Assembly (NCBI GenBank): GCA_014695295.1 | Contig: JACJNY010000063.1 | Location: forward strand, 248,001 to 312,000 | DNA: 64,000 nt | Direction of reading: 5' to 3' | Source of the DNA: Microcoleus sp. FACHB-61 | GTDB lineage: Bacteria; Cyanobacteriota; Cyanobacteriia; Cyanobacteriales; Microcoleaceae | Shown: positions 26,505 to 35,240 of the stretch, piece by piece | Layout: every line of letters begins with the position of its first letter | How positions within the stretch are numbered: the first letter of the stretch is position 1 | Notes under the pieces: generated by a model | Databases searched by the model: none | Seen by the model: only the letters and a program-made list of their open reading frames with translations | Told to the model about the DNA's origin: nothing | Translations under genes and position numbers: made by a program

Positions 26505-27320
26505 ATGTCTTACGTCGCCAGCATTCATATCTATCCGGTCAAGTCCCTTGACGGCATAGCTGTCAATCAAGCAACTATTCTTGCCAGCGGAGCTCTAGAA
26601 GGCGATCGCTCTTTGGCAATCTGCGATGAAGCCGGAGAATTTGTTAACACTAAGCGCAACAGCGGAGTTCATTTTCTGCGCTTATCCTTTGATATCAAAA
26701 ATAGAATTGCCGGGCTGAAAATTCAAGACACCGAACAAGAATTTTTTTTTCATGTAGATAGAGAACGCCGAGGGATAGAATATTGGTTGAGCAACTACTT
26801 CGGTTTCCCCGTCAAGTTAATTGAAAACTTGCTGACAGGCTTTCCCGACGATACCAATGCGCCGGGGCCAAACATTATCAGTACCGAAACAATTGCCGAA
26901 GTTGCATCTTGGTTTCCGAGAGTTTCCGTTAACGAGATGCGCCATCGCTTGAGAGCTAATATTGAAATAGGAGATGTCCCGACTTTTTGGGAAGACGAAC
27001 TTTTCCCACAAGCTGATGAAATTGTCAGGTTTAAAATAGGGACTGTAATATTTGAAGGTATTAATCCCGGTCAGTCCAGTCTCCTATCTACGCGAAATTA
27101 TGCAGCGAAAGAAGCTTATCCACATTTTAAAAAGATACTAACAGCCAAGCAGAAGGAAATCATGCCTGACTTAGTAAATAGAGGGCATTTAAATCACTTT
27201 AGTCGGCTGATAGTTAACACGCGAGTGCCACCTCAAGCAGAAGAAAAAATAGTACACATAGGAGACGAAGTTCAAATTCTAAATGTCAGCAAATGCCTAT
27301 TTAATACCATTCCTGATTAG
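26505..27320 (+). CDS. MOSC domain protein
   Basis: A 271-residue protein with an N-terminal MOSC beta-barrel (SYVASIHIYPVKSLDGIAVN, then GDRSLAICDEAGEFVNTKRN) and a C-terminal MOSC domain (MRHRLRANIEIGDVPTFWED, then INPGQSSLLSTRNY). MOSC proteins are molybdenum-cofactor-linked sulfur carriers such as YiiM and mARC. Most members have a conserved cysteine at the Moco site in the C-terminal domain, where this protein reads IFEGINPGQ, so the ligand may be altered. Stand-alone gene with no molybdenum genes nearby. Confidence 0.85.
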   Translation: MSYVASIHIYPVKSLDGIAVNQATILASGALEGDRSLAICDEAGEFVNTKRNSGVHFLRLSFDIKNRIAGLKIQDTEQEFFFHVDRERRGIEYWLSNYFGFPVKLIENLLTGFPDDTNAPGPNIISTETIAEVASWFPRVSVNEMRHRLRANIEIGDVPTFWEDELFPQADEIVRFKIGTVIFEGINPGQSSLLSTRNYAAKEAYPHFKKILTAKQKEIMPDLVNRGHLNHFSRLIVNTRVPPQAEEKIVHIGDEVQILNVSKCLFNTIPD

Positions 27321-27339
27321 TTGTATGGCACGAGTCCGA

Positions 27340-28194
27340 TCAAGCCGGTGGCAACTCCAAAGTAAGCTGACCCAACACACCCGTTCTAAAATCGTTTAAC
27401 ATCTGCCGCGCCGTTCGTTCGACATCTCCTTTATACCTGTCTTTTGCTACCTCGTGCAAATAATCTTCACCATTACTAGATGCTGCATCTAATTTATACC
27501 TAGATTTGAAACCAGATAGTGATATCAACGTGTCATCAGCCGCTTCCAGCCCTTGGAGCAAATCTACCATAGCCGCGGCTACTACCTGATTGTCGTAAGA
27601 TGCTTCGCCAATATCTTCGCAAATAGCTAATTTTATGGCATTTTCTTGATTGTTAATGCGAGTGGGGATCACTCCAGGGGCGTCTAATAATTCAATTTCG
27701 TCAGAAATGCGAATCCATCGGAGCGATTTAGTTACTCCAGCTCTGCGGGCACTGTCCACCACTCTCCGCCCTAACAGCCGATTAATTAAAGCAGATTTTC
27801 CGACATTGGGAAAGCCCATCACCACTGCCCGGACTGGGCGGGGCAGCATACCTCGATCGAACCTTCTTTTATTTAGCTGCACACCAGCATCCTGCACGGC
27901 ATCCGCCACAGCGTCTACTCCTTGACCGTGCTCGGCATTGGTAAAATACGCTGTTTCCCCCTGGGCCTCAAACCATGTTTCCCACGCCTCGCGTGTTCGA
28001 GGCGTAATCATATCCATGCGGTTGATGACCAATACTCGCGCCTTGCCTCCCACCCAACTCGGCATTTGGGGGTGGTAAGTAGCTAATGGAATGCGGGCAT
28101 CTCGGACTTCGAGAACCACATCTACCCGCTTTAGCTGTTCTTTTAATGCCCGTTCAGCTTTGGCAATGTGACCGGGATACCAGTGAATTTTCAT
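27340..28194 (-). CDS. ylqF: Ribosome biogenesis GTPase YlqF (RbgA)
   Basis: A 284-residue circularly permuted GTPase needed for late assembly of the 50S subunit. The order of motifs is that of the YlqF family: N-terminal IHWYPGHIAKAERAL, G4 VINRMDM, G1 VVMGFPNVGKSALINRL, G2/G3 with RAGVTKSLRWI and LLDAPGVI. The C-terminal helical domain that contacts 23S rRNA follows (DRYKGDVERTARQMLNDFR). The start is ATG 28194. It is downstream of the universal stress gene on the same strand, but a 300-bp purine-rich spacer separates them. Confidence 0.95.
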   Translation of the reverse strand: MKIHWYPGHIAKAERALKEQLKRVDVVLEVRDARIPLATYHPQMPSWVGGKARVLVINRMDMITPRTREAWETWFEAQGETAYFTNAEHGQGVDAVADAVQDAGVQLNKRRFDRGMLPRPVRAVVMGFPNVGKSALINRLLGRRVVDSARRAGVTKSLRWIRISDEIELLDAPGVIPTRINNQENAIKLAICEDIGEASYDNQVVAAAMVDLLQGLEAADDTLISLSGFKSRYKLDAASSNGEDYLHEVAKDRYKGDVERTARQMLNDFRTGVLGQLTLELPPA

Positions 28195-28199
28195 AATAT

Positions 28200-28506
28200 G
28201 AAGGATGAAGGAAGAAGTAAGAAGGAAGAAGTAAGAAGGATGAGTTTAAGGAAGGAGAGAATCACAAAAGAAGGAACGAGGGAGGCCATCAGGAAGTAAG
28301 GAATCAAGAAGTAAGGAGGGAAGAGGCAAAAGGGAAAAGGGAAAATGAAAAAGAAAGCTGTTAGGTCTCTAACTTACACTGCTGAGATTAAGTAAAAAGA
28401 AAGAGTTTTCTTTCTTGCTTCTTGCTTCTTCCCTCTTCCGTCTTCCTCCCTCCTTCTTGCTTCTTGCTTCTTGCTTCTTCCTTCTTCCTTCTTCCTTCTT
28501 GCTTCC
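28200..28506. repeat. Purine/pyrimidine heptamer-rich spacer
   Basis: No gene is seen. 28200-28350 is purine-rich with GAAGGAA/GAAGTAA units, and 28411-28506 is a nearly pure array of CTTCTTG and CTTCCTT heptamers that runs up to the stop codon of the universal stress gene. The strand asymmetry is strong and the two halves are partly complementary, so a long imperfect hairpin could form. Confidence 0.75.
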
Positions 28507-28920
28507 TTAAGGCACAATCAAAACTGAACAAGGAGACAGATTGATCACCCGATTGGTAACGCTGTCAGACGCCCCATCATCGGTTAAACCCATCCCCCGA
28601 CAGCCCATCACAATCAAATCGGCCCCTATTTCGTCAGCCACATCACAAATCGTGAAAGCCGGTTTGCCTTCTCGCTCAATGATTTCAGCTTCGATTCCCT
28701 GCTGGGAAAACATCGATTGGGCCTCAGACAGCAGTTTGGCGACTGCTTCGGGGGAACTCATCACCTCTCGCGGCGGGGAGTCGGACTCCTCGGCTGGGGG
28801 TTCGACTACCGACAGAATAACTAAACGAGAAGTGTAGGTTTTCACAATATTGACAACCTTTTCCGCCGCTTCGCGGGCTTCTCGGCTTTGATCTACAGGA
28901 AATAAGACAGTCTTGAACAT
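28507..28920 (-). CDS. Universal stress protein (UspA family)
   Basis: A 137-residue single-domain Usp: MFKTVLFPVDQSREAREAAE, VILSVVEPP, and IGADLIVMGCRGMG followed by VTNRVINLSPCSVLIVP. The ATP-binding glycine pattern (G-2x-G-9x-G) is partly present: GCRGMGLTDDGASDSVT has a changed loop, with no S/T directly after the last glycine as in strict ATP binders. ATG 28920 fits the family start. A cytosolic stress protein with unknown partner. Confidence 0.85.
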   Translation of the reverse strand: MFKTVLFPVDQSREAREAAEKVVNIVKTYTSRLVILSVVEPPAEESDSPPREVMSSPEAVAKLLSEAQSMFSQQGIEAEIIEREGKPAFTICDVADEIGADLIVMGCRGMGLTDDGASDSVTNRVINLSPCSVLIVP

Positions 28921-28975
28921 AACGCACATCTCCCGGTACGAACTCGGATAAAATGTTTACCAAGAAATTGGGTTT

Positions 28976-29002
28976 AAAGCCCTGTCCTTCTAGGAGGGCT
29001 TT
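28976..29002. terminator. Small hairpin, AAAGCCCT/AGGGCTTT
   Basis: AAAGCCCT (28976-28983) and AGGGCTTT (28995-29002) form an 8-bp stem followed on the plus strand by TTTA. It overlaps the last codons of the small ribbon-helix-helix gene on the minus strand, and may end that transcript. Confidence 0.5.
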
Positions 29003-29130
29003 TTATTCAATGTTTTAATATAGTCCCTGAGAACCTCAGCAGGCCATACTTGCTCGAATTCAGCATCAGCAACTAACTCCTCCCATTCCATTTCAGTTAG
29101 CCGTAAGTTGTATACTTTGGTTCTTGCCAT
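28990..29130 (-). CDS. Small ribbon-helix-helix protein (46 aa)
   Basis: ATG 29128-29130 opens a 46-codon frame on the minus strand, MARTKVYNLRLTEMEWEELV then ADAEFEQVWPAEVLRDYIKT and LNKKPS. A short N-terminal beta strand (KVYNLRL), a helix, a turn and a second helix (PAEVLRDYIKTL) match the ribbon-helix-helix DNA-binding fold (CopG/Arc type), usual length 45-60. It is probably a small regulator or an orphan antitoxin. No toxin gene is adjacent: the next gene on the strand is the universal stress protein. Confidence 0.65.
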   Translation of the reverse strand: MARTKVYNLRLTEMEWEELVADAEFEQVWPAEVLRDYIKTLNKKPS

Positions 29131-29633
29131 TGTCGCCTGTTTAAGGTACTGTGCTAATTATAGTGGCAAAGGTAATCAACCACTTACAAAACCTTGCTGC
29201 CAAACGGCAAAGCACTGAACCTTGACAATTAAATCTATGCGGTTCTACTGCATTGTTCTAGTTTTTTCCTAGCAGTGGGTAAAGGATTTATAGGGGCTAG
29301 ACGAACAGTATTGTGAAACAAATTTGTTTCTTTCCTCAAACAGGACTTGCAGCAATGCAAATAGGGTAGGGCATACCCGAATTAACGCTTTGGGAGAATC
29401 CCACCTCTGGTCTAGATGACGCAAGGACTCGCTAGTTAAGTGGTTTCGTTGAACCAAGAATCTCCCCGCCTTTAGGTTGGAGAGTGCCAAGTTGAGCCAA
29501 TCATTGCCGTTTATTTCATCTTCCGTTTTTTGTACGGACGCGCTTGAATGCGTCCGAGGCCCCAAGTGCAAGTGACCAGTGCCGCCATTTGAACGGAATT
29601 AGACAAAAACACACATATTAGGAGGTTAATCCT
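29131..29633. other. Gene-free 500 bp with a possible IS200/IS605 right-end remnant
   Basis: No gene is accepted here. At about 29440-29490, GTTGAACCAAGAATCTCC continues into CCGCCTTTAGGTTGGAGAG and TGCCAAG. This resembles, from memory, the conserved omega-RNA/right-end stretch of IS200/IS605 elements. No tnpB remains nearby. The last 60 bp hold the pgk leader with an AGGAGG ribosome binding site at 29620-29625. Confidence 0.4.
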
Positions 29634-30833
29634 GTGACCAAAAAAACTGTAGCAAATTTATCGGCATCGGACTTATCGGGCAAACGGGTACTGGTGCGGG
29701 CGGACTTTAACGTGCCGCTCGACAACGGCAATATCACCGATGATACTCGCATCCGGGCTGCTCTGCCGACAATTCAAGATTTAGCGTCCAAGGGCGCTAA
29801 GGTCATTTTGTGCAGCCACTTCGGCCGTCCCAAGGGCGTGACGGAGAAGTTGCGCTTGACGCCGGTTGCTAAGCGGCTGTCGGAATTGTTGGGGAAAGAG
29901 GTCAAAAAGACTGACGACTGCATCGGCGATGAAGTCGCTGCTACAGTCGCCGGGATGCAAGACGGCGATGTAGTTTTGCTAGAAAATGTGCGCTTCTACC
30001 CAGAGGAGGAGGCAAACGACCCAGAATTTGCTAAGAAGTTAGCTTCTGTGGCCGATTTGTATGTCAATGATGCTTTTGGTACGGCTCACCGGGCTCACGC
30101 TTCTACAGAGGGCGTTACTAAGTATCTGAGTCCTTCTGTGGCTGGGTTTTTGATGGAGAAGGAACTGCAATATCTCGGCAGTGCGATCGACAATCCCCAG
30201 CGTCCTTTGGCTGCTATTATCGGCGGTTCTAAGGTTTCTAGCAAGATTGGAGTCATTGAAAAACTGCTGGAAAAGTGCGACAAACTGCTGTTGGGCGGCG
30301 GCATGGTTTTCACGTTCTACAAGGCTCGCGGCTTGAACGTTGGCAAGTCTTTGGTGGAAGATGACAAGCTGGAATTGGCTAAGTCTTTGGAAGCTAAGGC
30401 GAAGGAACGGGGAGTTACTTTTCTGTTACCTACTGATGTGGTAGTTGCTGACAAGTTTGCTGCTGATGCGAATACTCAAACTGTCTCTGTTGAAAGCATC
30501 CCCGAGGGTTGGATGGGTTTGGATATCGGCCCGGATTCAGTAAAAACTTTCCAAGATGCTTTGGCCGATTGTAAAACGGTAATCTGGAACGGGCCGATGG
30601 GCGTGTTTGAGATGGAGAAGTTTGCTGCTGGAACTGAAGGTATTGCTCATTCTTTGGCTGGACTTACCCAAACTGGTACTACCACAATTATCGGTGGTGG
30701 TGACTCGGTGGCGGCTGTGGAACAGTTGAATTTAGGCGAACAAATGAGCCACATTTCCACTGGTGGCGGTGCTAGTTTGGAGCTGCTTGAAGGTAAGGAA
30801 TTGCCTGGTGTTGCTGCTTTAGATGAGGCTTAA
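29634..30833 (+). CDS. pgk: Phosphoglycerate kinase
   Basis: A 399-residue enzyme of glycolysis and the Calvin cycle (1,3-bisphosphoglycerate + ADP to 3-phosphoglycerate + ATP). [38 protein letters not shown], the hinge region and the nucleotide site [22 protein letters not shown] and [13 protein letters not shown] are all intact. Translation starts at GTG 29634, nine bases after a strong AGGAGG. The length is typical (about 400). A GGCGGGC hairpin follows at 30847. Confidence 0.98.
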   Translation: MTKKTVANLSASDLSGKRVLVRADFNVPLDNGNITDDTRIRAALPTIQDLASKGAKVILCSHFGRPKGVTEKLRLTPVAKRLSELLGKEVKKTDDCIGDEVAATVAGMQDGDVVLLENVRFYPEEEANDPEFAKKLASVADLYVNDAFGTAHRAHASTEGVTKYLSPSVAGFLMEKELQYLGSAIDNPQRPLAAIIGGSKVSSKIGVIEKLLEKCDKLLLGGGMVFTFYKARGLNVGKSLVEDDKLELAKSLEAKAKERGVTFLLPTDVVVADKFAADANTQTVSVESIPEGWMGLDIGPDSVKTFQDALADCKTVIWNGPMGVFEMEKFAAGTEGIAHSLAGLTQTGTTTIIGGGDSVAAVEQLNLGEQMSHISTGGGASLELLEGKELPGVAALDEA

Positions 30834-30846
30834 TTAAGTTAAGTAT

Positions 30847-30863
30847 GGCGGGCTTTGCCCGCC
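30847..30863 (+). terminator. Hairpin after pgk
   Basis: GGCGGGC-TTT-GCCCGCC is a perfect 7-bp stem 13 bp past the pgk stop codon. Only a short TTG follows, so termination may be weak. Confidence 0.6.
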
Positions 30864-31024
30864 TTGCTGCAAGCAGGTTTAAATCATTGGCTGCCAATAG
30901 GTTTTTTGGGGATTTACCGCAGAGGGCGCCGAGCAGCCAGAGCAATAGAAAAGGGAGAAGGGCATGGGTTTAAAGTTTACAGTTTGCTAGTATAATTTAT
31001 TTGAAGTAGCAGTGAGGTTTGTTT

Positions 31025-31741
31025 GTGAAACTTAAAATCTTGGCAACTGTAACGGCAAGTTTAGCTTTGTTTGGGCTTGCACATCCCGTTAAAGCTCAAA
31101 ATCCAGATCATGTCAGGCAATTGCTGGAAAGTAATGAGTGCGAGGGCTGCGATTTGAGAAATGCTGATTTGTTCAAGGCTAGCTTGTACAGAGCTAATTT
31201 AAGAGGAGCAGATTTAAGCGGAGCAAATCTCTATGAAGCTAATTTGTTAGAAGCGGATTTAAGTGAGGCTAATTTGTCTAATGCTAACTTAGTTAATGCC
31301 GAGATGTACGGTGCTGACTTTGAGGGTGCTAATCTGCGAAATGCGGATTTGTCTAATGCTTTTTTGGGGCGAGCGAATTTGACGAGTTCTGATTTGCGCG
31401 GTGCTAAACTTTTTAATGCAAATATGGGCGAAGCTTATCTGTTGCAAGCTAATTTGTCGAATGCCGATTTGAGGCGATCGCTGCTGTTTAGAGCTAATTT
31501 GAATCGTGCGAATTTAAGCGGAGCGGATATGTCTTTCGCGGATGTGCGCGATACGAATTTGCAGAATGCTATTTTGTCAAATACTAGGCTTCCTCAGGCT
31601 CAATTGAGCGGTACAAATATCGATGCGGCTAATAGCGTGCGGCAGGCTGATTTGGAACGTGCCAACTTGCGGGGTACGAATTTGGGGCCGGGCGTTTGCG
31701 TGATAACTAATTTTCCTTATTGTGTTTTGAATTTGTTTTGA
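31025..31741 (+). CDS. Secreted pentapeptide-repeat protein
   Basis: A 238-residue protein with a signal peptide (about residues 1-24, ending HPVKAQ), a short CEGCDLR region and about 30 pentapeptide repeats of the A(D/N)Lxx type (ADLSGANLYEANLLEADLSE and on), which fold into a right-handed beta helix. The family is very abundant in cyanobacteria, with mostly unknown roles in the periplasm or lumen. GTG 31025 follows a GTGAGG ribosome binding site and begins the signal peptide. The end CVITNFPYCVLNLF leaves the repeat and adds two cysteines. Confidence 0.9.
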   Translation: MKLKILATVTASLALFGLAHPVKAQNPDHVRQLLESNECEGCDLRNADLFKASLYRANLRGADLSGANLYEANLLEADLSEANLSNANLVNAEMYGADFEGANLRNADLSNAFLGRANLTSSDLRGAKLFNANMGEAYLLQANLSNADLRRSLLFRANLNRANLSGADMSFADVRDTNLQNAILSNTRLPQAQLSGTNIDAANSVRQADLERANLRGTNLGPGVCVITNFPYCVLNLF

Positions 31742-31799
31742 ATTTGGAATAATCGGCCTGCTGAGTGCGCCAGCCTCCCTTATTTTGGCAGCTACAAGA

Positions 31800-31934
31800 G
31801 TTTTTTACCCCGCCCAAAAACGGAGACAAGCCTCCCACCTAAGTAGTGTAAAGATAAAAATTTTAGACCCTAGTTCAAGCTCCCAGATTCATCTGTAGAG
31901 TAAATCTAAAATCTAAAATCTAAAATCTAAAATC
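31800..31934. repeat. Dispersed element with CTCCCAGATTCATCTGT and STRR tail, copy 1
   Basis: CCGCCCAAAAACGGA, AAAATTTTAGACCCTAGTTC and CTCCCAGATTCATCTGT are followed by (AAATCTA)4 at 31902-31929. The same blocks in the same order occur at about 34701-34832. A shorter inverse copy lies at 10806-10910. Confidence 0.8.
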
Positions 31935-31972
31935 GACGCTAAGCGCTGGCGCAGCGTAGGTTGAGAGCTGAG

Positions 31973-32638
31973 CTAAGTTTGGGGTGGTTTGTATCCCTTT
32001 TCTAGAGCAAATCTCACAAGCTGGGCCCGATTTTCTAGGTTTAATTTGCTGAAAATGCTGCCTAGATGAGCTTGCACAGTCCGGGGGCTAATAAACAGCC
32101 GATCGCTAATTTGTTTGTTAGTATAACCCTGAATAACTTCCCAAAAAACTCTTTCCTCGGCTGGTGTTAAAGGCAAAGGTGCAGGTGCTGGCAATACTGC
32201 CACAGCTTTTGGCTCCACCGCCATAGCCGTAGAAGTTTGAAGCAGCCGCACAATCTCGGCGTGAATGCGGTGAGAGCGCTCTAACTGCGCCTTCACCTTA
32301 GCTAAGATTTCTTCAGACTGAAAAGGTTTTACCAAATAATCGTCAGCGCCGATCGAGTGACCTTCAACTTTTGACTCAATCTCGCCTTGACCTGACAAAA
32401 ATATAAACGGCACCAACTGTCCCAAACGTGTAGTTCGCAAGCGGCGGCAAAACTCAAACCCGTCCATTTCCGGCATCATGACATCTGAAATTACCAAATC
32501 TGGGGGGGCATTCTCAAAAATCGAGAGCGCCTCAAGCCCTGAATTAGCGCATTCAACCCGGTATCCTTGGCTTTCAAGGTACATTGCTAACACTGTTTGA
32601 CAGTCTGCTTCGTCGTCAACTACTAATATTCTTTCCAT
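31973..32638 (-). CDS. Response regulator with LuxR-type DNA-binding domain
   Basis: A 221-residue two-domain regulator. The receiver domain (residues 1-120) has the acidic pocket VVDDEAD, the phospho-acceptor D52 in VISDVMMPEMDG, and the lysine in DDYLVKPF. A linker rich in Ala/Pro (about 130-155) leads to a LuxR/FixJ HTH: LTPAEERVFWEVIQGYTNKQ, ISDRLFISPRTVQAHLGSIF. ATG 32638 is used because the receiver strand RILVVDDE starts there. The cognate kinase is not adjacent. It is followed on the same strand by repeats. Confidence 0.9.
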   Translation of the reverse strand: MERILVVDDEADCQTVLAMYLESQGYRVECANSGLEALSIFENAPPDLVISDVMMPEMDGFEFCRRLRTTRLGQLVPFIFLSGQGEIESKVEGHSIGADDYLVKPFQSEEILAKVKAQLERSHRIHAEIVRLLQTSTAMAVEPKAVAVLPAPAPLPLTPAEERVFWEVIQGYTNKQISDRLFISPRTVQAHLGSIFSKLNLENRAQLVRFALEKGYKPPQT

Positions 32639-32952
32639 GAGAGGCTTGCACCAAATCCAGTTGGACAGTTCTTGAAACTGCGGCTCCCAAAGTAGGAACT
32701 TCAATTAGTTTACCTGCTGCAACTTGATAAAAGCTCGCAATTTCAAGACGCCACAATTCCTCAAATAGTCCAATTACGGGCGCCGATCGCATAAAATGGG
32801 AAGAAGTTAAGGAATGTTGGGCTAAAATTTCCTTCTTCTATTCATCTATCCAAAAAAGCTAGAACTTTTTATAATAAAAGGTCAGCTTTTCAGCAGAAAA
32901 TAGAAGGTAAAAGAAAAAATCTTTTTCTATTATACAGAAATCTTGGTGACAC
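32639..32952. other. AT-rich spacer between response-regulator genes
   Basis: No gene is seen. An AT-rich stretch at about 32905-32935 has GAAAAAATCTTTTTCT-like self-complementarity, which could be a weak terminator of the EAL gene transcribed on the minus strand. Confidence 0.4.
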
Positions 32953-34296
32953 TTACACTATTCCTAGACCAGACATGGAAAGGTTTTTAGATTTTTCTGG
33001 TTCGGACACAGGTACAAAAGGGACAACGCGAGCAGGTGCTGCTGGGGGCTGCGCCAACAAATGCGGGTCGGCAACTAACATACTTTCAAGTACCGCTGCT
33101 GGTTCGGGCCGGCTGAACAGATACCCCTGCATGATATCGCACTGATGTTGTTTCAAAAAATCTAGTTCTGCTTCTGTTTCCACTCCCTCAGCAATTACTG
33201 TCATATTCAAACTGTGACCCAGTAAAATTACTGCTGTAGTAATAGCAGCATTTTGAGTATCTTCGTTCGCATTACGGACGAAAATTCGATCGATCTTTAG
33301 AGTGTCAAAAGCAAATTGCTTGAGATATCCTAAAGTAGCGTAACCGGTGCCGAAGTCGTCAATAGCAATCCGAATTCCTAGAGCTTTAAGTTCGTTTAAA
33401 GTAGCGCCTGCTACTGTGGCATTTTCCACCAACGCGCTTTCAGTCATTTCTAATTCTAAATTAGCAGGCTCCAAGCCTGTAGTTTCCAATATTTGCACGA
33501 TTCGGGCCTTGAGTTCCGGGTCGGACAACTGCCGGGCAGACAAATTTACTGATATTGTAAAGGGCGAAAACCCCGCCGCCAGCCAACTAGCGGCTTGAGC
33601 GCAAGCTGAAAGCAGTACCCACTCGCCAATCTGAATAATTAAACCTGTTTCTTCTGCTAAGGGAATAAATTCGCAGGGAGAAATTATACCTCGATCGGGA
33701 TTTTGCCAGCGCACTAAAGCTTCCGCGCCGATAACTTGACCGGTAGCAATATTCACCTGCGGCTGATAGTATACCTGAAACTCACCTTGTGCCAAAGCGT
33801 GGCGCAGCAAAGCTTCCAGAGCAAACTTTTCAGGAGAGAGAGTCGTAACCTTGGTCGAGTCGTTAACTAAATCTTTGAGTCTGGTTTCTGCTTGGTGAAG
33901 CGCGACTGTCAGCGGTTGAGTAATAGTTTGCCGTTTCAAGAGGCGAGAAGCAATGGCTCCGAGCAATTCAGCCTTGGTAAACGGCTTTGTCAGGTAATCG
34001 TCAGCCCCCAATTCCATCCCCCGACGAAAATCGGTTTTGTCACTTTGAGCCGTGAGGAAAATAAATGGAATTGTTGCAGCTAGCGAGTTTTGCCGCAGAG
34101 TCCGCAACACGTCATGACCGTCGAGTTCCGGCATCTGGACATCGCACAAAATTAAATCAGGTATCTCCGAAAGTGCCATCTGCACCCCAACTCGACCGTT
34201 TTCGGCCGCAATGACCCGGTAGCTTTGAGATTCCAGGAGTTGCAGAAGAGTTTCCCGGATTAATTCGTCGTCCTCGATCACCAAAATTTTGAGCAT
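32953..34296 (-). CDS. Response regulator with EAL domain (cyclic-di-GMP phosphodiesterase)
   Basis: A 447-residue protein. The N-terminal receiver has VIEDDE, D52 in LCDVQMPELDG and DDYLTKPF. The C-terminal EAL domain has the signature EALVRW, the metal-binding ELEMTES, IDDFGTGYATLGYL and TVIAEGVET (loop 6 and later residues), so hydrolysis of c-di-GMP is likely. The acid loop DFGTG is intact. It lies upstream of the LuxR-type regulator on the same strand, but a 314-bp spacer separates them. A role in motility or phototaxis is possible but inferred. Confidence 0.92.
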   Translation of the reverse strand: MLKILVIEDDELIRETLLQLLESQSYRVIAAENGRVGVQMALSEIPDLILCDVQMPELDGHDVLRTLRQNSLAATIPFIFLTAQSDKTDFRRGMELGADDYLTKPFTKAELLGAIASRLLKRQTITQPLTVALHQAETRLKDLVNDSTKVTTLSPEKFALEALLRHALAQGEFQVYYQPQVNIATGQVIGAEALVRWQNPDRGIISPCEFIPLAEETGLIIQIGEWVLLSACAQAASWLAAGFSPFTISVNLSARQLSDPELKARIVQILETTGLEPANLELEMTESALVENATVAGATLNELKALGIRIAIDDFGTGYATLGYLKQFAFDTLKIDRIFVRNANEDTQNAAITTAVILLGHSLNMTVIAEGVETEAELDFLKQHQCDIMQGYLFSRPEPAAVLESMLVADPHLLAQPPAAPARVVPFVPVSEPEKSKNLSMSGLGIV

Positions 34297-34395
34297 GATA
34301 ATTAGATAACAGATGGCACTATATATCTGAACCTGACTAACTCTAGCATACTCAAACTAGCGAATTAGTAGTTCGGCCAATTAGCCAATAAATGA

Positions 34396-34411
34396 TTAGC
34401 CAAATGGCTAA
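34396..34411. promoter_or_regulatory. Palindrome upstream of the EAL-response-regulator gene
   Basis: TTAGCCAAATGGCTAA is a 16-bp palindrome (7-bp arms) about 100 bp before the EAL gene start, preceded by two more TTAGCCAA half sites (near 34381 and 34396). It could be an operator; this is an inference from symmetry and position only. Confidence 0.35.
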
Positions 34412-34548
34412 ATATTTTCCATCGGTTCTTAAGTCACAATAAAAGAACTGCCAAAATAGGGAAGAGTTCGATCTCTTTCAAAAGCAGAAAGCTGCTGCGC
34501 CAGACTCATCTGATAAATTTTTATTACAAAATACCCGGGCTTTATCAT

Positions 34549-34591
34549 AAAAAAAAATGCCACCAACACTGTCACTGCGCGGATGGTGGCA
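34549..34591 (-). terminator. Rho-independent terminator on the minus strand
   Basis: On the minus strand, TGCCACC (34585-34591) and GGTGGCA (34558-34564) flank a loop and are followed by nine Ts. It lies about 300 bp downstream of the small secreted protein gene ending at 34894. Confidence 0.75.
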
Positions 34592-34700
34592 ATCACTCAG
34601 GCAATCACTTACATGATGTCCGGTTAATCCCCGATCATTAGCCCGTATTTGTACTCAGGACTTTTGTTTTGTCTCGATGGATGAATAAGTACGCTGCCTC

Positions 34701-34832
34701 CTGACCCGCCCAAAAACGGATACTTGCGAAGGACAAAAGTCGTGGAGAGATCAAAATTTTAGACCCTAGTTCCAGCTCCCAGATTCATCTGTGAAGTAAA
34801 TCTAAAATCTAAAATCTAAAATCTAAAATCTA
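34701..34832. repeat. Dispersed element with CTCCCAGATTCATCTGT and STRR tail, copy 2
   Basis: CCGCCCAAAAACGGA, AAAATTTTAGACCCTAGTTC and CTCCCAGATTCATCTGT are followed by (AAATCTA)5 at 34798-34832. It is closely similar to the copy at 31800. Nothing gene-like is seen in the remaining spacer (34297-34893). Confidence 0.8.
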
Positions 34833-34893
34833 AAAGCGACTGATGCAGAGCTTAATTATGGTTGTATAACCGAACATCATATTATGCACTGCC

Positions 34894-35160
34894 TTAATTC
34901 ACAGGCTTAGTGGAATTCGCGCAAAACTTTTCATCTACAATTGCAGAAGTGATACTGACAGCCTGCATTGGTGACGGGATGCTGAGATCTTGCGGAACTA
35001 CCACCGTCTTTTTACAAACAAGCTCGCTACTGCCTACAGAGGCAAAGTTCCAAGCATAAAATTCGGGAGTGCTGACTGTCGCATTGGCGGGATGTAAACC
35101 TAGTGCAGTCACCAATACTAATCCAAAAGTCATGAAAGCTACGATCGCGAATTTCAGCAT
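34894..35160 (-). CDS. Small secreted protein, hypothetical
   Basis: An 88-residue protein. Residues 1-27 form a signal peptide (MLKFAIVAFMTFGLVLVTAL then GLHPANA) and the mature part has two cysteines (ELVCKK, EKFCAN) that could form one disulfide. I recognise no family. The ATG is at 35158-35160, and the gene lies 81 bp past the kinase gene on the same strand; they may form one transcript ending at the terminator at 34549. Confidence 0.65.
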   Translation of the reverse strand: MLKFAIVAFMTFGLVLVTALGLHPANATVSTPEFYAWNFASVGSSELVCKKTVVVPQDLSIPSPMQAVSITSAIVDEKFCANSTKPVN

Positions 35161-35240
35161 ATTCTGTGTTTGAACCGGACAACTTATCTAATTGGTATTA
35201 CCTTATTATTGCCCGGGTCTATCGAGAGCGTCAATAGCAG

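Noticed and set aside
29269..29571. Minus-strand frame of 100 codons
   Set aside because: It overlaps the possible IS200/IS605 end, has a mixed composition and no motif. It reads as a chance frame in non-coding DNA.
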